Source: a virus. Taken from it: a stretch of 28,158 nt of DNA. The stretch is taken from positions 1 through 28,158 of IMG/VR virus record IMGVR_UViG_3300025151_000220. One strand, 5' to 3'. A program made the translations under genes and the position numbers. The notes beneath the pieces were generated by a model. The model did not search any database. It was not told the origin of the DNA and worked only from the letters and a program-made list of their open reading frames with translations. Shown one piece after another: positions 6,712-15,175 of this stretch; position 1 is the stretch's first letter, and each line of letters starts with the position of its first letter.

Positions 6712-9072
6712 TTAATCCTTAAAAATGCCGCTAATATTTTTATCTTTTAGCGACTGACTTATGACTGCTTTGGTGTCCTCTGGAACCACCTCTAATAATA
6801 GAGGGACAAGATTATCACACTGAGATTTTGTTTTAGCATTCTCTGCTGCTTTTTTAATAAAGGAACCAACCACTAAAACCACCAAACCAGAGTTGGGTGT
6901 TCCGGCAAATAATGCTGCGAAATTTTGTAATGTGTTGGTGACATCACACTTACCAGTTGTTTTAGAGAGTAACCCAGTTGGCTTTTCTTGTTGGAGGGTT
7001 TTTAAAGATGTACATTTTCCTTGTATACCCACACTTGGATCAGAACCCTTACAATATAATCCAGTATTGCAATCATTGATATCGAAACAGGCGCTACCTG
7101 ACACTCCAAAAATTTCTTCTTCTACTATGTCTGGCGACACATCAAACTTCCCACATACATCTTCTTCGATTAGTATATCCGCTCTGGCTGGCAATGTCAA
7201 GCAGATTCTGGGAAGCTGTATCTGTGGTTCAAAGAAACTCTTTTCGAAGTAAGCATTTTCAGCATAAAGTGGTGCTTTTTTAGCCTCTGCTATTAGATCT
7301 ATTGGCTTGAGCTTTTGATATCCAAAACCTGTATAGGCTTCAATAAGTTTAGTTGATATATTTCTCATTTCAACGTAATCTTTACCAGCTTTATAATCCT
7401 CTACTGTTCTTAAATACACTTCTTTCACTTCATTAATAATAGAATCTCTAGCAGATTTACTATATTGTCTACTTTCTTCATATAATCTGATGTCTACATA
7501 ATCTACCATTACTTCAAAATTGTAAAAATCGTTAATGAGGTTATCAGATATTTTATATTCTGTCAAGTCAAGAGGTTCTCTATCATTCTTAAAGACTTTT
7601 GTTGCGCCTCTTTCAGTCTTTCCAAAGATATTGTATGTTGGGTTCTTTGTGATAAATTCTTCATAGTAATTTTGTAATTTTATTGGAAAATAAGTAAAAT
7701 ATGTATAATCACTAACTGGAGAGAATGCTGCTTTATATGTGTCAGAAGGTTTAATAGTACTAAATTTTTTGTCTATAAAGGAAAGTACTTTTTGTTGGTT
7801 CTCCAAACTTCTAAAGATAAAATTAACAACTGGTTTATTGTCCTCTATTACTAATAATACATCTGTTAATGCTCTTGTTAATTTATTCTCGTCTGCTTCA
7901 TCTATATTAAGATCTTTTAACTTTAAAGTGCCAGTTAAATTCTTACTATTGGTGTCATTAATAACATCATATTTTCTGCTAATATAACTTAATAAAGTAT
8001 TCTTATAATCTGCAACTTTAGAGTCATTAAAAGAAATCTCTTTTCTAAAATAATCTACAAAATCTAAAATATATTGTAAATCAATGACTGATTCCTCACC
8101 GGATAACCCATTCAAGAAGTTTTCAGACTTAACGATAGAATCTTTTGTCTTCAATAAAGCCTCTGTAATAATCAAACGCCTTCTCATTGCTACAACCATA
8201 GCTTTTGACTTCATATTTGCAACCAATCGCCATGGTTTATTCTGATCTACAAAGAATCCTGCTTGGCGAGCAGCGTATTCATATATAAAATAGTTTGGAT
8301 CATTTAAAAAGTCTACTTTCTGATCGTCTGTTGGGGAACCACCATCATCAAATACATCAAACGCTAAATAAGAATCATAAATATCAATGTTTAAAGTATC
8401 AAAATAGCCAGCATAAGTAATTGTGCTTTGTGTTCCCTTGAGATAATTTATAAAAGTATTTTTAAAATCATTAAAATTTTTAATTTGTTTAGTATTCTCT
8501 AGTTGTTTTCCACCTTCTTGCAGAAACTGCTGGAATTTGCCGTCTATATGAGAGTTATACTTGTCTTCTGGTGCAATTGTAGATGTATTGCCTGCTTTTG
8601 CGCTTAGCTCTAGTAAAAATTGACTTTGTGCGGAAGGCTTTTTACTAGCAAAGATTGTTTTCATGAATTCAAAGGCATCTGCAACAAAGTCGAATACACA
8701 TATTTCTTTACTAGGATTTCCACTAATGTTCTGAAATATCCAGTAATTGTGATAAATTAAATTGTTTTTTGTGTTAACTCTGCCATAAAGCGGGTCTTTA
8801 TACCAAGTATCAACTTTATTTTTTATCTCTGGACCTTTTGGATAATTTAAATCATTGACTAGAGTTTTATATATTTTGTGAGAATTGAACTTCTCTTTTG
8901 AAGAGGAGTTTCTATTTGAGCCGGGTAAAATGTCATTGTCTTCTAGTACTTTGTTATAGACAATGTGAAGAGGGTAATTTTCAGGCTTATCTTCTTTTTT
9001 TTGAGTTATCTTCTCATAAGCCTCAATCTCTTTTTCTAAATCTTTAATTGATTTAAAAGTTTTAAGCTTCAT
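6712..9072 (-). CDS. Large virion structural protein (probable baseplate/tail) with cysteine-rich segment
   Basis: 786 aa, family not recognised. It is mostly a charged, Asn/Lys-rich globular protein without signal peptide. Near the C-terminus (about 640-710) is a cysteine cluster with spacing C-x5-C-x5-C-x12-C (ACFDINDCNTGLYCKG, then GKC), followed by another GKC and, after a hydrophobic stretch GLVVLVVGSFI, a last Cys. That pattern resembles small disulfide-knotted modules of secreted proteins. The gene overlaps the preceding 1019-aa gene by 4 bases (ATGA) and ends the structural block, so it is probably a distal baseplate or fibre-attachment component. Function is inferred from position only. 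Confidence 0.6.
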   Translation of the reverse strand: MKLKTFKSIKDLEKEIEAYEKITQKKEDKPENYPLHIVYNKVLEDNDILPGSNRNSSSKEKFNSHKIYKTLVNDLNYPKGPEIKNKVDTWYKDPLYGRVNTKNNLIYHNYWIFQNISGNPSKEICVFDFVADAFEFMKTIFASKKPSAQSQFLLELSAKAGNTSTIAPEDKYNSHIDGKFQQFLQEGGKQLENTKQIKNFNDFKNTFINYLKGTQSTITYAGYFDTLNIDIYDSYLAFDVFDDGGSPTDDQKVDFLNDPNYFIYEYAARQAGFFVDQNKPWRLVANMKSKAMVVAMRRRLIITEALLKTKDSIVKSENFLNGLSGEESVIDLQYILDFVDYFRKEISFNDSKVADYKNTLLSYISRKYDVINDTNSKNLTGTLKLKDLNIDEADENKLTRALTDVLLVIEDNKPVVNFIFRSLENQQKVLSFIDKKFSTIKPSDTYKAAFSPVSDYTYFTYFPIKLQNYYEEFITKNPTYNIFGKTERGATKVFKNDREPLDLTEYKISDNLINDFYNFEVMVDYVDIRLYEESRQYSKSARDSIINEVKEVYLRTVEDYKAGKDYVEMRNISTKLIEAYTGFGYQKLKPIDLIAEAKKAPLYAENAYFEKSFFEPQIQLPRICLTLPARADILIEEDVCGKFDVSPDIVEEEIFGVSGSACFDINDCNTGLYCKGSDPSVGIQGKCTSLKTLQQEKPTGLLSKTTGKCDVTNTLQNFAALFAGTPNSGLVVLVVGSFIKKAAENAKTKSQCDNLVPLLLEVVPEDTKAVISQSLKDKNISGIFKD

Positions 9073-12000
9073 TCTTCCTCTCCGCCACTAAGAGTCAATC
9101 CTGTATTGAGTGCTCCAAAATCAGATCCGAAAGTTTTACTAAATTCGGCTTCATCTATTGTGCCAACTTCTGGCACGCTTGGTAACAATGAGCTTGTTTC
9201 CTTTTTTATTTTTTCTCTTTCTTCTTTTGTTAAATACTTTATATTAAATCTTTCTCGCAAATCAGGAACTGATTGGAACGATTCATTAATATATTCAACT
9301 ATCTCATGTTCAACAAAGTTCTTATATTCTTTTTCTTTAGCATTCTTTGTGGTTCCAGTGCCACCAGATGGGGACTCGATAGAACTCTTTTTTGGACATT
9401 TTTTAAGCTTTGCTTCTTCTAATGCTGGTGAAAACATGTTCTTCGCTGTTACTGAAGTGGTATACTCACCCATACTAATTCTATCTGTTGTTTTGCTAAT
9501 CTGATAATAACCGCTTAAACCAAAGACATCTTTGCTAGGTTTTCTTAGAGTGAGCCCTGCTTGGCTTACGTTAAACTGATTCTTAGGAATGGCAAAGTAT
9601 GCTGTTTTCCCAAAGAATAAATCATTTCCAACAAATTCGACGCTAGCTTCATAAGAGTAACGCAAATATGCTGCCAAGTGATTTGGGTTTTTCATAGAAA
9701 ACAAAGTGTTTAAGGCGGGGTCGTTGATGTAACTAAAGTTTAACCTTTTAACAATCCCGCTATTTTGACCCATTAAAACGTGGTAAATACCATTAGTGTA
9801 GTCTTGCTTTTTATTAAAGTTTCTTTTACCATAATCTTTTAAAAATGCGCTTTTGGCTTGTTTAATATCTTGCGGGTTGTTTAAACTCTCTTGATAATAA
9901 ATAACCAAGGGTCTTTTTACTTCAGATTTCTTTGTAGGTCTCTTTATCAAGTCAGCTAATTTATTTTGAGCTTTTTCTCTTTTGTTTTTATCGTTGCTAA
10001 TTAAATCTTGAAACAAGTCTTTTTCTTTTAAAAAGTCTTCTGATAACTCGTATACTTGTCTTCCTATAAAGCCATGATTTCCTTTTGTATAGTGTCCCAA
10101 CCCTGCACCTAACACTGAAGGTACTAAAGATTCAAAAATAGCATTCATAAAGTCATCTAAAGTTGGATCTACTTTTTCAATATCAATAAAGCTTTTGTAT
10201 AGCCACTCTTTAAAGAAGTCAATATCTACGAGCAAATCACCTAAATTAGTAAAATATTCTTTACCCATAGAGTCTGTTAATATATTTCCTAAACAAATTA
10301 TAGGAAAGTCCTTTTCGTCTTCTTTTTCATCTAAAGTAAAGTCAATTGCTGCGGCAACAAGAGCTTTTAATGGGAAAAAGGTAATATTGCCGTAGTTTTC
10401 TTGGTAATCATCTGTTGCCTGATTTAATATTGCTTTATCAATCGCACTATTTGGACTTTGCTTAGTTATTCCAGCCCTTATCAAAGCGGCTTGCGCTGAC
10501 ATTCTGGAGAGCGTGAACGTTTGAAGAGCTTGATAATAAGCATAAGATTCATGCACATTGCCATCTAAAAGTTTTTCTGCTTTTCCAAACCTCTCTATGA
10601 TTTGATTGCTTTTTAATACTTTACTTTTTGGAACATAGCTGTCATCTATTGTGGGAACAAAATGATTTTTGTCTTTTAATTTTTTTATCTTTTTTTCATA
10701 ATCACAATTGACTTGATATTTTTTTGTATCTTTTTTATCAGAACTTACTTTATTTAAAGAAACGGACATCCCAGGTTTTTTACTCAAGTCTTGAGTGATG
10801 ACAACGTTGTCTGGTGAAAGTACATTGTTTTCATACTCAATTGGGTCCACTTTAAAATTTAAATTCCAAAGAGAATTTTTTTTCATAAAATATCTCATGA
10901 AAAAATGTTCAACATAAGCCAGTAAAGCTTTCTTTTTAGAATTAATTAACTTGTTAGCTTCCTTGATCGCTTCATCTATTTTGGAAATGTTCTTATTATC
11001 TTCATCGTCTCTACAATAATTTTGTAGAAGCTTTTTGCGTTTATCGTTTTCTTGCTTGATAAGCAACAACTCTTTCTTTAAATCTTCAATTATTTTAAGA
11101 TTTGTATTTGGTTGCTCATCCATTATTTCATCAATAATGCCCTTGTTACTAACGAGAAACACATCGTTAGTTTTCTCTTCATCTCTTGTGCCCATAGCTG
11201 CTTCAGGAGCAGCAACATAAGAGACTTGTAAAGCTACTTCACCAGTTTCACTAAATCTAAAATCATGCTTGTAACATGTAAGTCTTAGTTCTTTCTTTTC
11301 TTGAGTTTCAAATATAACTCTATCTTCTGGGCTTACAATGTTTGGGTCTATGTTATCTGGGAATTTATATCCATATTCAAGAAACAAATATTCCCTAATT
11401 GGGTTTCCTGTCTCGTCTTTTTTAGAACCCTTTTTAATTAAACTAATATATCCTGATCCTTGGTCTTGACCAAGTAAAGCTTGAGCATTTCCATCAGCAA
11501 TCGCATCTATAGTTCTACCAATAGCATTATCATATTGCATACCATTAGCAAAGGTTTCAAAGCTATCGAAAAAGAACGACATTTCAACACTATATCTGTT
11601 TGTAACTCCGTAATATTGAAAGTCTCTAGAAACCTGCATATCTTCAATACCAGCGTTACCCTTACCACCATTGTTAAAAAGACCAGCAGCAGGATCAACA
11701 TTTGGTATTCTGTATTCTTTGTTAAAAACAATTTCGCGACTTCTTAAAAACTTCTTTCCTTGAAAAGTCTTTGTGTATAATCTAATATAAGGCACTAACA
11801 CTGCCTGCTGGGCGGGTGTCATATTATTTAAAAAGTTGATATACCTTCTCATGGTATAATCTCTTTTAAAATTTTGAAAGTATCCTTCGTTTTTCTTTGC
11901 TGTTTTAGGAAGAGTTTCTTTTAAAAATTTAGATCTATCGTCTGGATGTAAAAAGAATAATTTATTACCAGTTACTTTTGAAAAGTCCTCTCCATAGATT

Positions 12001-12128
12001 TTTGCTTTAAGACCCTCATCTCCATTAAATGGGGCAGATGGAGACCTCATTTGAGCCAATATCATATCGGTCAAGAAGCCTTGAGGTGATAAATTTTGTG
12101 GAAAGAATATATTCGTTTTATCAGACAT
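9069..12128 (-). CDS. Very large baseplate-associated structural protein
   Basis: 1019 aa, no family recognised with confidence. An N-terminal conserved-looking block (about 95-205) contains TPAQQAVLVPYIRLY, an EIVFNKEYRIP strand and the string GIEDMQVSRDFQYYGVTNRY. A Lys/Glu-rich coiled coil lies at roughly 335-400 (EDLKKELLLIKQENDKRKKL and onward). The last 100 residues are acidic and low-complexity, ending GGEEE. No catalytic motif is visible. Following the gp53-like gene by 1 base and overlapping the 786-aa gene by 4 bases, it is translated with the baseplate set; a wedge or hub role is inferred. The DNA is very AT-rich (15 of 60 bases G or C at 9961-10020). Confidence 0.6.
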   Translation of the reverse strand: MSDKTNIFFPQNLSPQGFLTDMILAQMRSPSAPFNGDEGLKAKIYGEDFSKVTGNKLFFLHPDDRSKFLKETLPKTAKKNEGYFQNFKRDYTMRRYINFLNNMTPAQQAVLVPYIRLYTKTFQGKKFLRSREIVFNKEYRIPNVDPAAGLFNNGGKGNAGIEDMQVSRDFQYYGVTNRYSVEMSFFFDSFETFANGMQYDNAIGRTIDAIADGNAQALLGQDQGSGYISLIKKGSKKDETGNPIREYLFLEYGYKFPDNIDPNIVSPEDRVIFETQEKKELRLTCYKHDFRFSETGEVALQVSYVAAPEAAMGTRDEEKTNDVFLVSNKGIIDEIMDEQPNTNLKIIEDLKKELLLIKQENDKRKKLLQNYCRDDEDNKNISKIDEAIKEANKLINSKKKALLAYVEHFFMRYFMKKNSLWNLNFKVDPIEYENNVLSPDNVVITQDLSKKPGMSVSLNKVSSDKKDTKKYQVNCDYEKKIKKLKDKNHFVPTIDDSYVPKSKVLKSNQIIERFGKAEKLLDGNVHESYAYYQALQTFTLSRMSAQAALIRAGITKQSPNSAIDKAILNQATDDYQENYGNITFFPLKALVAAAIDFTLDEKEDEKDFPIICLGNILTDSMGKEYFTNLGDLLVDIDFFKEWLYKSFIDIEKVDPTLDDFMNAIFESLVPSVLGAGLGHYTKGNHGFIGRQVYELSEDFLKEKDLFQDLISNDKNKREKAQNKLADLIKRPTKKSEVKRPLVIYYQESLNNPQDIKQAKSAFLKDYGKRNFNKKQDYTNGIYHVLMGQNSGIVKRLNFSYINDPALNTLFSMKNPNHLAAYLRYSYEASVEFVGNDLFFGKTAYFAIPKNQFNVSQAGLTLRKPSKDVFGLSGYYQISKTTDRISMGEYTTSVTAKNMFSPALEEAKLKKCPKKSSIESPSGGTGTTKNAKEKEYKNFVEHEIVEYINESFQSVPDLRERFNIKYLTKEEREKIKKETSSLLPSVPEVGTIDEAEFSKTFGSDFGALNTGLTLSGGEEE

Positions 12129-12129
12129 A

Positions 12130-12477
12130 TTATAAACCTAATTTTTCTAAAGCATCTTCTAGAGAGGTTGGGATCTTAAGAACATCACCTATTGAATAGT
12201 CTGCATCTACAGGTCTTTTATTATAGAATCCAATTACCCACCAGTAGGAGGGGTTGCCATAGTACTTCTCTGAAAGTTTATGAAGCCTACTTCCCATAGA
12301 CCAAGTTTCATATGTAAAGCTCATGGAAGCTAAGTCCTCATAACTTGGATATTCAAGGGCTGCTCTTCTTTTTTGAACAACAAAATCACTTAGTCCATAA
12401 CGCGATTTGAATACTTTCTTGTAATCTGTATCTGCGTTTTGCACTTCTTCTGTTTGAGAATATCTTGAATAAGCCAT
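12130..12477 (-). CDS. Baseplate wedge protein, gp53/LysM-like
   Basis: 115-aa baseplate component. Residues 56-104 form a LysM-type unit: ETWSMGSRLHKLSEKYYG, then NPSYWWVIGFYN and a final IGDVLKIP strand. The order of turn, helix and double-Trp followed by GDxLxIP is shared by T4 gp53-type wedge proteins and the LysM baseplate proteins of many contractile phages, where it packs against the hub rather than binding cell wall. It is followed 1 base later by the 1019-aa gene and sits directly after the tube/baseplate protein gene. Wedge assignment is by motif and position. Confidence 0.75.
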   Translation of the reverse strand: MAYSRYSQTEEVQNADTDYKKVFKSRYGLSDFVVQKRRAALEYPSYEDLASMSFTYETWSMGSRLHKLSEKYYGNPSYWWVIGFYNKRPVDADYSIGDVLKIPTSLEDALEKLGL

Positions 12478-12487
12478 GTTTTATACC

Positions 12488-13369
12488 TTAAAATTCGAAT
12501 AAGTTGTTGATAACAGCGCTGGCATTTCCATCAGCTACTGCACCATTAACATTAAGATTTTGTGTTTCTTTTGCTTGAGAGTTAACTTTTCTTGTTGCGT
12601 AAGGGAAGTTCTTTCTTTCACCACCAAGCCAATTGCTGTCTGGTCCCCAACCTAACTTGTGTTCGTGTAATGGGCTAAAAGAAAAGCTAAAGTTTACCAT
12701 TCTTGGAAACATAACTGGCTCTTCACCTTCAGTGTTTAAAGATGAGTCCATTAAAAATCCATTGTCTGTATCCATTGTTACTGATAAGTTTGTTATGTAA
12801 CCAAGCAAGCCAACAGATGGGTTGGAGGAATTACACAATAAGTTAGCGTATTTAATTCTTACCAAGGGGGCACCTGCTATTACTTGGTTTGGAGAAAGCC
12901 CAGAAGCTGCATCTCTAAATGCACCTGCAATATTTGCCGAGCCAAATGATTTATAGACTGGATAAAGGTTCTTGATTATTGTGCCTAAAGCTGCAAAGTT
13001 GGCATTGGCGTCTGCTATATCTCGATTTGGAATCTTAAAGCCAAGTGAAATAGCACGAGTAGTGTTCCTATAGATTGGAATAGGATCTGCTCTGCCGTAT
13101 ACCTGTTGTGGGTTCCAGCCGGGGCTGAATGAATCACTATGACTTGTTATAAAAGCAGGCAAGACTAATCTAGTATCTCTATCAGTAACTGGAAAGGTCA
13201 TTATTAAGTTTGCAAATGCTTCTAATTGATTTCTAATCTCTGCTACATCGCGCCCAGTTGTATCAATGGAAACGTTTTGTTCAGCTTGAGACCCCTCAAT
13301 AGCGTTCCTGTTTGCTTCATTTACAAACTTATTAAACTTTGCTATATTTTTATTTACACTATCTAACAT
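12488..13369 (-). CDS. Tail-tube/baseplate junction protein (gp48/gp54-like position)
   Basis: 293 aa. The centre contains the string LVLPAFITSHSDSFSPGW followed by VYGRADPIPIY, then RAISLGFKIP, a pattern I associate with tail and baseplate proteins of contractile phages next to LysM proteins. The C-terminal part has alternating strands (SVTMDTDNGF, MVNFSFSFSPLHEHKLGW), compatible with a tube-like beta-barrel that caps the tail tube. Position between tape measure and the LysM wedge protein fits T4 gp48 or gp54, which nucleate tube assembly on the baseplate; direct homology is not shown. The ATG follows GGGAAC. The first 60 residues look helical. Confidence 0.6.
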   Translation of the reverse strand: MLDSVNKNIAKFNKFVNEANRNAIEGSQAEQNVSIDTTGRDVAEIRNQLEAFANLIMTFPVTDRDTRLVLPAFITSHSDSFSPGWNPQQVYGRADPIPIYRNTTRAISLGFKIPNRDIADANANFAALGTIIKNLYPVYKSFGSANIAGAFRDAASGLSPNQVIAGAPLVRIKYANLLCNSSNPSVGLLGYITNLSVTMDTDNGFLMDSSLNTEGEEPVMFPRMVNFSFSFSPLHEHKLGWGPDSNWLGGERKNFPYATRKVNSQAKETQNLNVNGAVADGNASAVINNLFEF

Positions 13370-13384
13370 GTGTTAAGTTCCCTA

Positions 13385-15001
13385 TCAATCTGGTTCAGTC
13401 GCACTCGCGCCATTTAATGTTTTGCTTTTTTGCTGGTTTATTATATATTTAGCAACGCCTTTTAGCGCTTGTGTTTCTGCGCTTGTTAATGCTGCTACTG
13501 TGCCTCCAGCCATTCCTTTTCCAGTAGCGATAGCGGCGGCTTCACCGGCTTTCTTTTTTTGTTGCTCGGCTAAACCATCTATTACGAATTTCATTTTATT
13601 CGCAACTTCTAAAAAAGTTGTTTGGGCGGTGACGCCTTGAACACCTAATTTTCTTAGTTTGTTAGCTATTGCAGGTCCAACTTTAACTGCGCCTTCCAGC
13701 GTTTCTAAGGCAACTTTAGCTGCTTTGCCAAATCTTTTAGAAGCCTCGTCTAAAGCAGCTTGGGCTACAATGTCTTTAGCGGGTTTTAATTTTTCTTCTA
13801 AATTTATAACAAAACCTGATAAATCATCAATAGGTCCACCGGGTCGATTTAATCTTTTAAAAATTTCAGTTTGTCTGATTAAAACTTTGCTTCTTTCTTC
13901 TGCTTCTGCCCTTGCTATGTTTTCAAAATTTGATATTCTAGCTAAACCGGCTTCTCTGGCTGCTGTCATTGGGCGTACCATACCACCACCCATTTCAAAA
14001 GCACCTGCTCTTCTCATGCCACCTTCAGCACCAAGAGCACGAATAGTGGCAATATCACCAAGACCTGCTCCCTCTAAAGAGCGAACAATTAGACGACCCT
14101 CTCTGCCTCCCATTGCCCTAGCTCTTTTTAAAGCTTCTCTTGTTTTACCTGCAATGTAATCGATTCTTTGTCTTGGGGACATTTCTTGAATTGCAAGAGC
14201 GTTAAACTCAATACCTAGAGCAGAAAATGTTTGATTTAACCTAGCTCCTAATTGTTGAGCACCCTCAATTGTATCAAATTTAGTAGCCAACCCATACAAG
14301 GTATTAGCTTCTGTGCCCATACGGCGAGCCATAACCTGAAACTGCATGAATGATCTATTCATTTCTTGGGGGCTTAAGAAGTCCATAAAACTTTTTATTG
14401 AACTGCTGTAATCTCTAACGACTTTCTCGACACTTTGACCTGTCTGATTAGCAAAACTAACTAAAGATCTTCTTGTTTCGTCAAGCTGACCAGATGTCAT
14501 ATCTAAGTTTGAAGTTAATGTTCCAATTAATCCGGCTGATGTTTTAGTATCAACGCCGAATGCCTTCATTCTAGCTGAAAAGCGAACAAGACCAACTGCA
14601 TTTTTCTCAAAGATTGGTAAAAGTCTAACATTTTCTTTCGCCAATTCTCTTAAAGTTTTAAGGTTTTCTTTGTTTGTAACGCCAAATCTGCTAGTTTCAG
14701 CACCTAAATTTAGCAAATCTTCTCTTGTCTTGGAGATAGACTTTCTATATTCTTCATTAAAACCAGTAGATTTTCTTAACTCTTCTGTAAATTCTGATAA
14801 TTGCGCTGGCAAAGTGCCTATAACTTTAGCTGTAGCATCAAAAGCTTTTGCTGTTGCGTTAGTAGCAGAAAGCGTAACATCTAATGTTTGAACTAAACCA
14901 TTGACATCGCTCAGAGATTGCTTCATCTTGGCAAGAGAGCCGTCAGTATCTTTTGCTATTAACCCCAGTTCTTTAAATTTTTCTATATCAAACGTTGCCA
15001 T
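13385..15001 (-). CDS. Tail tape measure protein
   Basis: 538 aa, almost entirely helical with Ala/Leu/Lys heptads and no aromatic-rich core, located directly after the tail chaperone and before the baseplate genes: the classical tape-measure position. Coiled-coil-like N-terminal half (about 1-200), a Gly/Arg-rich middle (about 290-350, with repeated GG and MGG) and an Ala/Lys-rich C-terminus. If fully helical at 1.5 angstrom per residue it would span about 80 nm. No transmembrane segments or lysozyme domain are obvious. The ATG at 15001 lacks a Shine-Dalgarno; 3 bases upstream is a copy of the ACTATTTAT motif, and the chaperone-extension frame stops 15 bases upstream, suggesting coupled translation. 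Confidence 0.78.
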   Translation of the reverse strand: MATFDIEKFKELGLIAKDTDGSLAKMKQSLSDVNGLVQTLDVTLSATNATAKAFDATAKVIGTLPAQLSEFTEELRKSTGFNEEYRKSISKTREDLLNLGAETSRFGVTNKENLKTLRELAKENVRLLPIFEKNAVGLVRFSARMKAFGVDTKTSAGLIGTLTSNLDMTSGQLDETRRSLVSFANQTGQSVEKVVRDYSSSIKSFMDFLSPQEMNRSFMQFQVMARRMGTEANTLYGLATKFDTIEGAQQLGARLNQTFSALGIEFNALAIQEMSPRQRIDYIAGKTREALKRARAMGGREGRLIVRSLEGAGLGDIATIRALGAEGGMRRAGAFEMGGGMVRPMTAAREAGLARISNFENIARAEAEERSKVLIRQTEIFKRLNRPGGPIDDLSGFVINLEEKLKPAKDIVAQAALDEASKRFGKAAKVALETLEGAVKVGPAIANKLRKLGVQGVTAQTTFLEVANKMKFVIDGLAEQQKKKAGEAAAIATGKGMAGGTVAALTSAETQALKGVAKYIINQQKSKTLNGASATEPD

Positions 15002-15004
15002 ATA

Positions 15005-15013
15005 ATAAATAGT
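15005..15013 (-). repeat. ACTATTTAT motif copy at the tape-measure start
   Basis: Exact copy of the intergenic motif, only 3 bases before the tape-measure ATG. A promoter this close would not transcribe the start codon, so this copy argues for an RNA-level role or coincidence. Confidence 0.5.
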
Positions 15014-15016
15014 GTT

Positions 15017-15175
15017 TTATTCATTATTGGTTTCAACCATTTCAGTTGACTTTTCTATAATCCAAGTTCTTAATGAAACAGGTAAACAATATAGCTCTGT
15101 CCATGTCCAGCCAAAGTCTTTCATCAACCTCAAAAACATCTTATAAACGCTAGAGATATACTCATTGCTCAGGGT
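15017..15175 (-). CDS. Out-of-frame C-terminal extension of the tail chaperone (gpGT-like)
   Basis: A 52-codon frame (ACC at 15175 to TAA at 15017-15019) lies in the +1 frame relative to the gp26-like gene and overlaps its end. Its translation contains DFGWTWTELYCLPVSLRTW, a compact protein-like sequence with conserved-looking W, Y, P and R. The frame is closed by a TGA at 15185-15187, with no ATG before codon 13 and no ribosome-binding site there, so it is best read as an extension reached by +1 (or -2) slippage on the T7 run. It fills the otherwise empty 160-base gap before the tape measure. Alternatives: a 41-aa gene from the ATG at 15139, or a sequencing indel. Confidence 0.6.
   Translation of the reverse strand, partial: TLSNEYISSVYKMFLRLMKDFGWTWTELYCLPVSLRTWIIEKSTEMVETNNE

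Noticed and set aside
6893-7252. Plus-strand 119-codon frame opposite the cysteine-rich segment
   Set aside because: No ribosome-binding site and fully inside a well-supported minus-strand gene.
13659-14159. Plus-strand 166-codon frame over the tape measure gene
   Set aside because: Ala/Leu/Ser-rich shadow of a helical gene; no ribosome-binding site and no recognisable product.
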